From: Flavobacterium sp.
GTDB lineage: Bacteria; Bacteroidota; Bacteroidia; Flavobacteriales; Flavobacteriaceae
Length of the DNA stretch: 35,027 bases
Direction of reading: 5' to 3'
Assembly (NCBI RefSeq): GCF_024305175.1
Contig: NZ_JAMWYY010000032.1
Span: 1 to 35,027, forward strand
The stretch's first letter is position 1. Each line of letters begins with the position of its first letter. This document shows positions 1 to 6,514 of the stretch, piece by piece. The translations under genes were made by a program, and so were the position numbers. A model generated the notes under the pieces. That model saw only the letters and a program-made list of their open reading frames with translations, searched no databases and was not told the origin of the DNA.

Positions 1-32
1 ATATTAGACTACTTAAAACCAACTATTTAAAT

Positions 33-1499
33 ATGGGATTTTTTGATTTTCTTAAAAGAAAAGAGCTTGACACTATCAATGAATTAGAACTTGAGCTTGA
101 AAAATATAAAGATATACGAGATTTAAATAAAGAAATTCACACGAAACAGACTGCTTTACAGTCAGTAATTAACGAACATCAATCGAAGATAAATAATCTT
201 CTTCAAAGTATAAATGATTTATCCGAATATGATGATGTAAAAGAGAAGATTTCGTCAAAGCAAAAAAAATTTGAAGAAGATTTAAAAGAAAAAGAAAATC
301 AACTTGCCCAATTAAATAAAACTTACGATGATTTAAAAACTCAGTATTCTACTTCGAGAGAAATATATGACAAACTTAAGCAAACTATAAGTTTATACGA
401 AAATACTCTAGATACTATGGAATATGGTATTTATGAGCCTGTTTATGATTTTGATAAATCTGATGATTATCGGATTGAGCAAAATAAAATTCGTGAAGAG
501 CAAAAATCTATGGTTAAGCTTGGCACAGCAGCAACATGTAGCGTAAATTGGACTATCGATGGCAGCGTTAGTAAAGGAAAAACCTCAACAAATAGATTAA
601 TTAGGTTAGTACTTAGAGCTTTTAACGGAGAGTGTGATGCTCTTGTTTCTAAAGTGAAATGGAACAATATTAAGCAGATTGAACAAAGAATATTTAAATC
701 GTATGAATCCATTAATAAACTTGGTGAATCAAACGCCATAAGTATTAATAAAACCTATTTAAATCTCAAATTAAATGAACTTAGGCTCGAATATGAGTAC
801 CATGTAAAGAGACAGCAGGAAAAAGAAGAACTTCGTGCAATGCAGGAGGAGATTAGGGAAGAAGAAAAAGCAAAGCGTGAATTTGAAAGAGCTCAAAGAG
901 AAGCAGAAAAAGAAGAAGCTATTTATCAGAAAGCACTAGAAAAAATTAAACTAGAATTCGACATAGCTGATGAGGATACTAAGAGCAAACTCCAAGAACA
1001 AATTTCAAAATTAGAAGCTGAAGTTGAAGCTGCAAGACTTAAAAAAGAAAGAGCTCTCTCAATGGCACAACAAACCAAAAGAGGTCATGTATATATAATC
1101 TCTAATATTGGCTCATTTGGTACTGATGTATATAAAATTGGTATGACAAGAAGACTTGAACCAAAAGACAGGGTAAGAGAATTAGGTGATGCCTCAGTCC
1201 CTTTTCAGTTTGACGTACACGCCATGATATATTCTGACGAAGCTAGAACATTGGAATATGAGCTACATAAAGCTTTTGCTGACAAAAGAATAAATATGTT
1301 TAATCATCGAAGAGAATTTTTTAAAGTATCATTAGAAGAAATTGAGGATAAGATTAAAGAATTAGGCTTTGAAGCCGAATTTACTTTAAATGCTGAAGCA
1401 ATGGAATATCGCGAAACATTACAACTTATAAAAAACGTCAAAGATGAAGATTTAAAAAGCATTAGTATAAATAATAAATTTCCTTCTTATCTTTCATAA
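33..1499 (+). CDS. DUF4041 and GIY-YIG (T5orf172/MUG113-type) coiled-coil protein
   Basis: 488 aa. The N-terminal part (about residues 12-125) and the middle (about 255-345) are charged, heptad-like coiled coil. Between them lies a globular stretch that I match to DUF4041 from memory of the family. Residues 351-440 look like a T5orf172/MUG113 domain of the GIY-YIG nuclease superfamily: HVYIISN at 352-358, then YKIGMT, an Arg in DRVRELG, a conserved Glu in LEYELHKAF, and HRREFF. Proteins with this architecture are common in phages and accessory islands. The cellular role is unknown and nuclease activity is inferred only from the fold. No signal peptide or membrane segment is seen. The gene is far richer in A and T than ileS next to it, which suggests horizontal acquisition. 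The ATG at 33 follows an in-frame TAA at 28-30 by one codon. Its promoter lies outside the window. Confidence 0.8.
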   Translation: MGFFDFLKRKELDTINELELELEKYKDIRDLNKEIHTKQTALQSVINEHQSKINNLLQSINDLSEYDDVKEKISSKQKKFEEDLKEKENQLAQLNKTYDDLKTQYSTSREIYDKLKQTISLYENTLDTMEYGIYEPVYDFDKSDDYRIEQNKIREEQKSMVKLGTAATCSVNWTIDGSVSKGKTSTNRLIRLVLRAFNGECDALVSKVKWNNIKQIEQRIFKSYESINKLGESNAISINKTYLNLKLNELRLEYEYHVKRQQEKEELRAMQEEIREEEKAKREFERAQREAEKEEAIYQKALEKIKLEFDIADEDTKSKLQEQISKLEAEVEAARLKKERALSMAQQTKRGHVYIISNIGSFGTDVYKIGMTRRLEPKDRVRELGDASVPFQFDVHAMIYSDEARTLEYELHKAFADKRINMFNHRREFFKVSLEEIEDKIKELGFEAEFTLNAEAMEYRETLQLIKNVKDEDLKSISINNKFPSYLS

Positions 1500-1535
1500 T
1501 TAATATAACCACTTACTTACACTATTTTACCAAAT

Positions 1536-1558
1536 CCTTAATTCTGCTGCAATTAAGG
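1536..1558. repeat. 8-bp perfect inverted repeat between the GIY-YIG gene and ileS
   Basis: CCTTAATT (1536-1543) and AATTAAGG (1551-1558) flank a 7-nt CTGCTGC loop. No T-run follows on the plus strand, so it is a poor intrinsic terminator. It sits about 30 nt upstream of the ileS promoter-like element and could be an operator or a weak transcript end for the preceding gene. Confidence 0.35.
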
Positions 1559-1588
1559 CAAATGCTACCATTACATAAAAAAAATCGT

Positions 1589-1596
1589 TACTTTCG
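1589..1596 (+). promoter_or_regulatory. Possible -7 element of the ileS promoter
   Basis: TACTTTCG differs from the Bacteroidota -7 consensus TAnnTTTG at one position and lies 27 nt before the ileS ATG. I found no good TTG at -33, so this is weak. Confidence 0.35.
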
Positions 1597-1623
1597 CAAA
1601 TTGATTTTTTAGAACACACTGTA

Positions 1624-4600
1624 ATGAGTAAGAAGTTTACTGAATATAAAGGACTTGACCTGCCCAATGTAGCAAATGAAATGCTTGAATTCTGGAAAAA
1701 AGAACACGTTTTTGAGAAAAGTGTAACTACCCGCGAGGGTAAACCGCAATATGTATTTTTTGAAGGCCCGCCAAGCGCTAACGGACTGCCGGGCATTCAC
1801 CATGTTATGGCACGCGCCATTAAAGATATCTTTTGCCGTTACCAAACGCAAAAGGGCTTTCAGGTAAAGCGTAAAGCCGGATGGGACACCCACGGGCTTC
1901 CGGTTGAACTGGGCACCGAAAAAGAGCTTGGCATCACTAAAGAAGACATAGGCACCAAAATATCGGTAGAAGAGTATAACGAAGCATGCAAGCGCACCGT
2001 TATGCGCTATACTGACGTGTGGAACGACCTTACCGAAAAAATGGGTTACTGGGTAGATATGAACGACCCCTATGTAACCTATAAGCCAAAATATATGGAG
2101 TCAGTTTGGTGGCTACTGAAGCAGATATATGACAAAGGATTGTTGTATAAAGGCTATACTATACAGCCGTACTCACCAAAAGCAGGCACGGGTCTATCGT
2201 CGCATGAGGTAAACCAACCGGGCGCTTACCGCGATGTAACCGATACTACCATAGTAGCACAGTTTAGGAGCCCCCTAACCCCCAAAGGGGGAACAGAGGA
2301 AAACTCCATAAGTAAGGCTTTCGCGCTCACCCATCCTTTGGAGGGGAAGGGGGAGGCTTACTTTTTGGCATGGACAACAACCCCTTGGACTTTGCCTTCT
2401 AATACTGCTTTAACGGTTGGTCCAAATATCGATTATGTACTGGTTAAAACATTTAATCAGTATACATTTGAGCCTATAACTGTAGTTTTGGCTAAAAATT
2501 TAGTAGACAAACAATTTGGAAAAGGATATTTTAAAGTTGCAGATAAAATTACTTCTGATGATATAAATCATTATTACACTGAAAATTGTAATAGTAATTT
2601 CGACAATGAGGATATACTCAATTATGAAGGTAGAAAAAGAAGAGTCGAATTAATTCTTGGTAAAAACATAGACCATGATCAATATGATTTAATTATTAAC
2701 ATTGTTGGCGCAAACAAAAGGTTAGGTAATTTAAATGAGGTTTTAAATAACCAATTAAACTTTCTTTCTGAAAAAGAACTTGATTTACTAATTGAGAAAA
2801 AAATTAATCATACTAATAAAAATATCCCATATAAAATACTTGCCGAAGCCAAAGGAAAAGACCTGGTAGGCATCCGCTATGAACAGCTATTGCCGTTTGT
2901 ACAGCCTTACCAAAACCCTGAAAACGCTTTCCGGGTAATTTCGGGTGACTTTGTTACTACCGAAGATGGTACCGGTATAGTGCACACCGCCCCTACTTTT
3001 GGTGCGGATGATGCCAAGGTAGCCAAAGAAGCCAAGCCGGAAGTACCGCCAATGCTCGTGCTCGATGCAAATGGCAACCCTGTGCCGCTTGTAGACCTTC
3101 AGGGTAGGTTTACTCAGCACCTCGAGAGCCTCGACAATCCTAACGGCAAGCCGCTAATGCTGGCAGGCAAATATGTTAAAAACGAATATTATGATGCCGG
3201 TACAGCCCCTGATAAATCTGCCGATGTAGAGATAAGCATATACCTTAAAGAGAATAATAAAGCCTTTAAAGTAGAAAAATATGTACACAGCTATCCGCAC
3301 TCATGGCGTACGGATGAACCTTTGCTGTACTACCCGCTTGATAGCTGGTTCATAAAAATGACCGATGTAAAAGAGCGTATGTCTGACCTGAATGATACCA
3401 TCAACTGGAAGCCAAAGGCAACGGGTGAAGGGCGTTTTGGCAACTGGCTTAAAAATGCTAACGACTGGAACCTTTCGCGTTCACGCTACTGGGGTATACC
3501 GTTACCAATATGGCGCACAGAAGACAAGGCGGAAGAAATGATAATCGGCTCGGCAGAAGAACTGTATAATGAAATAGAAAAGGCGGTTTCAGCGGGGGTT
3601 ATGCAGCAAAATCCGTTTAAAGGATTTGAGCCGGGTAATATGGATGAAGCTAATTATGATAAAATAGACCTCCATAAAAACGTAGTAGACAGCATCACGC
3701 TGGTATCGCCGTCGGGAAAACCGATGAAGCGCGAAGCCGACCTGATAGATGTGTGGTTTGACAGTGGTGCCATGCCGTATGCACAATGGCACTACCCTTT
3801 CGAAAATAAAGAGCTTATAGACAACCACAAGGCATTCCCCGCCGATTTTATAGCAGAAGGTGTTGACCAGACGCGTGGCTGGTTCTACACGCTGCATGCC
3901 ATAGCTACACTTGTGTTTGATGAGGTTGCCTACAAAAATGTTGTGAGTAATGGCTTGGTGCTCGACAAGAACGGGCACAAAATGAGTAAGCGCCTGGGCA
4001 ACGCCGTAGATCCTTTTGAAACCCTTAAGGAATATGGCCCCGACGCCACACGCTGGTACATGATAAGCAATGCCAACCCGTGGGACAACCTTAAGTTTGA
4101 CATAGAAGGCTTGGCAGAGGTACGCCGCAAGTTCTTCGGCACGCTATATAATACCTATTCGTTCTTTGCGTTATATGCAAATATTGACAGCTTTAACTAT
4201 GCAGAGCCGGAAGTACCGCTTGCTGAAAGGCCGGAGATAGACCGATGGATACTTAGCGAGCTAAACACGCTTATAAAGAATGTTGACAGCTACTATACCG
4301 ATTATGAGCCTACAAAGGCTGCCCGCGCCATATCTGACTTTGTGCAGGAAAACCTGAGCAACTGGTATGTAAGGCTTTGCAGGAGGCGTTTCTGGAAAGG
4401 CGAATATGCACAGGATAAAATAGCAGCCTACCAGACACTTTACACCTGCCTGCTTAATGTTGCCAAACTAAGTGCACCAATAGCACCGTTTTTTATGGAC
4501 AGGCTTTATAAAGATTTAACACAGGCTTCACAGTCAGAACGATATGACAGTGTACATTTGTCCGATTTTCCTGCATATGCTGAAAACTTTGTTGATAAAT

Positions 4601-5337
4601 CGTTAGAAAGCAGGATGGAGAAGGCCCAAACCATTTCATCACTGGTACTGTCGCTCCGCAAAAAGGAAATGATAAAAGTACGCCAGCCACTGCAAAAGGT
4701 AATGATTCCGGTACTTGACGCTAAACAGAAGGCGGAAATAGAAGCGGTATCAGAGCTTATAAAAGCAGAGGTTAACGTAAAGGAAATAGAGTTGATGGAT
4801 GATGCTTCGGGAGTACTGGTTAAGCAGATAAAGCCTAACTTTAAAGTACTTGGCCCGCGTTTTGGTAAAGATATGGGATTGATTTCCAAAGAAATACAAA
4901 ATTTCTCACAAGAACACATTGCAACCATAGAGAAATCAGGCAGTATCGAAGTAGAAATATCAGGAAAAAGTGTTACCTTAACATCTGAAGACGTAGAGAT
5001 TTCGTCTCAGGATATAGAAGGCTGGCTGGTAGCAAATACTAACGGTATAACAGTAGCACTGGATATAACCATTACGGATGAATTAAGGAAAGAGGGTATA
5101 GCCCGCGAGCTTGTAAACAGGATACAGAACATAAGGAAAGACTCAGGTTTTGAGGTTACCGATAAGATAAAAGTGTACCTGCAGGCAAACGAAACACTTA
5201 ATGCCGCCGTTTCCGCGAATGAAGATTACATAAAATCGGAAACGCTTACGGAAGAGCTGATATTTAAGAATGATATTGAAAACGGAACTGAAATAGAATT
5301 TGATGACATAAAAACCTTATTATTAATTTCAAAATAG
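1624..5337 (+). CDS. ileS: Isoleucyl-tRNA synthetase (long, eukaryote-like type) with in-frame insertions
   Basis: Charges tRNA-Ile with isoleucine in the cytoplasm and edits misacylated valine. 1237 aa. The HIGH-type signature is GIHH at residues 57-60 and KMSKR is at 786-790. The CP1 editing domain keeps TTTPWTLPSNTA and GTGIVHTAP followed by FGADD. The C-terminal third matches the long (DUF5915-type) IleRS of Bacteroidota. From memory, flavobacterial relatives are about 1130-1140 aa, so this protein carries roughly 100 extra residues. They fall in two places within the editing region: residues 215-245, coded by a GC-rich inverted-repeat element, and about 308-399, coded by very AT-rich DNA. 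The reading frame and all signature motifs survive, so the enzyme should be functional. The stop is 6 nt before the next gene, which suggests co-transcription. Confidence 0.98.
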   Translation: MSKKFTEYKGLDLPNVANEMLEFWKKEHVFEKSVTTREGKPQYVFFEGPPSANGLPGIHHVMARAIKDIFCRYQTQKGFQVKRKAGWDTHGLPVELGTEKELGITKEDIGTKISVEEYNEACKRTVMRYTDVWNDLTEKMGYWVDMNDPYVTYKPKYMESVWWLLKQIYDKGLLYKGYTIQPYSPKAGTGLSSHEVNQPGAYRDVTDTTIVAQFRSPLTPKGGTEENSISKAFALTHPLEGKGEAYFLAWTTTPWTLPSNTALTVGPNIDYVLVKTFNQYTFEPITVVLAKNLVDKQFGKGYFKVADKITSDDINHYYTENCNSNFDNEDILNYEGRKRRVELILGKNIDHDQYDLIINIVGANKRLGNLNEVLNNQLNFLSEKELDLLIEKKINHTNKNIPYKILAEAKGKDLVGIRYEQLLPFVQPYQNPENAFRVISGDFVTTEDGTGIVHTAPTFGADDAKVAKEAKPEVPPMLVLDANGNPVPLVDLQGRFTQHLESLDNPNGKPLMLAGKYVKNEYYDAGTAPDKSADVEISIYLKENNKAFKVEKYVHSYPHSWRTDEPLLYYPLDSWFIKMTDVKERMSDLNDTINWKPKATGEGRFGNWLKNANDWNLSRSRYWGIPLPIWRTEDKAEEMIIGSAEELYNEIEKAVSAGVMQQNPFKGFEPGNMDEANYDKIDLHKNVVDSITLVSPSGKPMKREADLIDVWFDSGAMPYAQWHYPFENKELIDNHKAFPADFIAEGVDQTRGWFYTLHAIATLVFDEVAYKNVVSNGLVLDKNGHKMSKRLGNAVDPFETLKEYGPDATRWYMISNANPWDNLKFDIEGLAEVRRKFFGTLYNTYSFFALYANIDSFNYAEPEVPLAERPEIDRWILSELNTLIKNVDSYYTDYEPTKAARAISDFVQENLSNWYVRLCRRRFWKGEYAQDKIAAYQTLYTCLLNVAKLSAPIAPFFMDRLYKDLTQASQSERYDSVHLSDFPAYAENFVDKSLESRMEKAQTISSLVLSLRKKEMIKVRQPLQKVMIPVLDAKQKAEIEAVSELIKAEVNVKEIELMDDASGVLVKQIKPNFKVLGPRFGKDMGLISKEIQNFSQEHIATIEKSGSIEVEISGKSVTLTSEDVEISSQDIEGWLVANTNGITVALDITITDELRKEGIARELVNRIQNIRKDSGFEVTDKIKVYLQANETLNAAVSANEDYIKSETLTEELIFKNDIENGTEIEFDDIKTLLLISK
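2267..2358 (+). repeat. In-frame GC-rich inverted-repeat element inside ileS
   Basis: The left arm begins AGCCCCCTAACCCCCAAAGG (from 2268) and contains CCCCCAAAGGGGG at 2279-2291. The right arm at about 2331-2358, read on the opposite strand, begins AGCCTCCCCCTTCCCCTCCA and continues AAGGATGGG. The two arms are clearly related in inverted orientation, so the RNA could form a long imperfect hairpin. The element is translated as part of IleRS (residues 215-245), with PLTPKGG from the left arm and PLEGKGE from the right arm. It stops directly before the conserved YFLAWTTTPWT editing-domain block. I recall similar peptides in other Bacteroidota proteins, which would make this a dispersed palindromic element like the Rickettsia palindromic elements. 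I saw no second copy in this window. Confidence 0.75.
2542..2823 (+). other. AT-rich insertion segment within the ileS coding sequence
   Basis: Between the KGYFKV block (residues 300-305) and IPYKIL (401-406), where relatives have a linker of about 20 residues by memory, this gene has about 95 residues rich in Asn, Ile, Lys, Asp and Glu. The DNA is mostly A and T, in sharp contrast to the codon use before 2390 and after 2850. The insert has no stop codons and contains helix-like stretches such as NEVLNNQLNFLSEKELDLLI. I do not recognise the segment as a known domain. Confidence 0.7.
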
Positions 5338-5343
5338 TGGAAT

Positions 5344-5724
5344 ATGGTAGATGAGCAAATAAGATACTCTGATGCTGACCTTGCAGAGTTTAAGGAACTT
5401 ATTACAAAAAAGATAGAGAAAGCCAAAGCTGACCTGGAACTTATCCGCAGCGCATATATGAACGACCTTAATAACGGAACGGACGACACATCGCCAACGT
5501 TCAAGGCTTTTGAAGAAGGCAGCGAAACCATGAGTAAAGAGGCTAACTCGCAGTTGGCCATCCGCCAGGAGAAATTTATCCGCGACCTTAAAAACGCGCT
5601 TATCCGTATAGAGAACAAAACATACGGCATCTGCAAGGTTACCGGCAAGCTTATCAGCAAAGAAAGGCTTAAGCTTGTGCCCCATGCCACTATGAGCATC
5701 GAGGCTAAAAATATGCAACGATAA
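5344..5724 (+). CDS. DksA/TraR family protein lacking the C4 zinc finger
   Basis: 126 aa. The N-terminal half (about residues 12-90) is a predicted helical hairpin, as in DksA, with acidic residues in the turn (NNGTDDTSPTF at 43-53). The C-terminal part, YGICKVTGKLISKERL (94-109) and LVPHATMSIEAK, aligns with the DksA/TraR zinc-finger region. However, only one Cys (C97) remains of the usual four, so zinc binding is unlikely. DksA proteins bind RNA polymerase through its secondary channel and adjust promoter response, often with ppGpp. A similar role is likely but inferred. The gene starts 6 nt after the ileS stop and ends 8 nt before a strong terminator, so it is probably co-transcribed with ileS. 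Confidence 0.88.
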   Translation: MVDEQIRYSDADLAEFKELITKKIEKAKADLELIRSAYMNDLNNGTDDTSPTFKAFEEGSETMSKEANSQLAIRQEKFIRDLKNALIRIENKTYGICKVTGKLISKERLKLVPHATMSIEAKNMQR

Positions 5725-5732
5725 TTACACAG

Positions 5733-5760
5733 CCGCCCTTTTAAGGGCGGTTTTATTTTT
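5733..5760 (+). terminator. Intrinsic terminator after the ileS/DksA-like operon
   Basis: Perfect 8-bp stem CCGCCCTT/AAGGGCGG (5733-5750) with a 2-nt minimal loop, followed by TTTTATTTTT. Confidence 0.9.
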
Positions 5761-5845
5761 CAGTTGCTTAAGCAGCCCACCGCAACAACTAGTTTATTTA
5801 CAATAGTAAATACTTAATTTCGCGGCTTATAAAAATAATTTCCAT

Positions 5846-5853
5846 TATTTTTG
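5846..5853 (+). promoter_or_regulatory. -7 promoter element for lspA
   Basis: TATTTTTG matches TAnnTTTG exactly and lies 17 nt before the lspA ATG, downstream of the terminator at 5733-5760. A second near match, TAATTTCG, lies at 5815-5822. No clear TTG is seen at -33. Confidence 0.5.
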
Positions 5854-5870
5854 CGGATAAAATTTTTATA

Positions 5871-6512
5871 ATGTCGCTAAAGAAAGCCTACATCCTTGTT
5901 ATTCTTGTATTGCTGATAGACCAGATATCCAAAATATATATCAAAACCAATTTTGTCCTTGATGAATCAATCAGGGTTATGGGGCTGGACTGGTTCAGGA
6001 TTCATTTTATAGAGAACGAGGGCATGGCATGGGGCGCTAAAATCCCATCATGGCTGGGCGGTAAGCTAACGCTTACACTGTTCAGGATAGCGGCAGTAGG
6101 CGCCATAGGATGGTGGCTGTATGATTCTGTAAAGAAACATCTTTCACCCTACCTCATCGTTTCTATAGCGCTTATACTGTCAGGAGCTTTTGGCAACATT
6201 ATAGATTCTGTTTTTTACGGAGTAATTTTCGATCACAGCAATGGGCAACTGGCTACCCTTTTTGCAGACGACCCATATGGAACGCTTTTTCACGGTAAGG
6301 TGGTAGATATGTTCTATTTCCCTTTATGGCGGGGCAACCTGCCTTCATGGCTGCCGATATGGGGCGGACAGGAGTTTTCTTTCTTCAACGCTATATTTAA
6401 TGTGGCAGATGCTGCCATATCTGTAGGCGTAGGCATACTGATTGTATTTAACAAAAGAGCCTTTGCAAAACCGGAGCCAGCCGTTCAGGAAAACACCACT
6501 ACCAGCGCATAA
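5871..6512 (+). CDS. lspA: Lipoprotein signal peptidase (signal peptidase II)
   Basis: Inner-membrane aspartyl protease that removes the signal peptide from diacylglyceryl-modified prolipoproteins such as the A2M encoded nearby. 213 aa with four hydrophobic segments. The family motifs are DQ at 17-18, FGNIID with catalytic Asp112, and FNVADAAIS with catalytic Asp180. At 213 residues it is longer than the roughly 160-aa enzymes of proteobacteria; the extra length is the 113-170 loop and a polar tail, which I recall as usual in Bacteroidota. It has its own promoter-like element after the preceding terminator. It converges with pbpC, with only 2 bp between the two stop codons. Confidence 0.96.
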   Translation: MSLKKAYILVILVLLIDQISKIYIKTNFVLDESIRVMGLDWFRIHFIENEGMAWGAKIPSWLGGKLTLTLFRIAAVGAIGWWLYDSVKKHLSPYLIVSIALILSGAFGNIIDSVFYGVIFDHSNGQLATLFADDPYGTLFHGKVVDMFYFPLWRGNLPSWLPIWGGQEFSFFNAIFNVADAAISVGVGILIVFNKRAFAKPEPAVQENTTTSA

Positions 6513-6514
6513 GG

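Noticed and set aside
1624..5337. ileS as disrupted by insertion
   Set aside because: The frame is continuous through both inserts, and GIHH, KMSKR and the editing motifs are intact.
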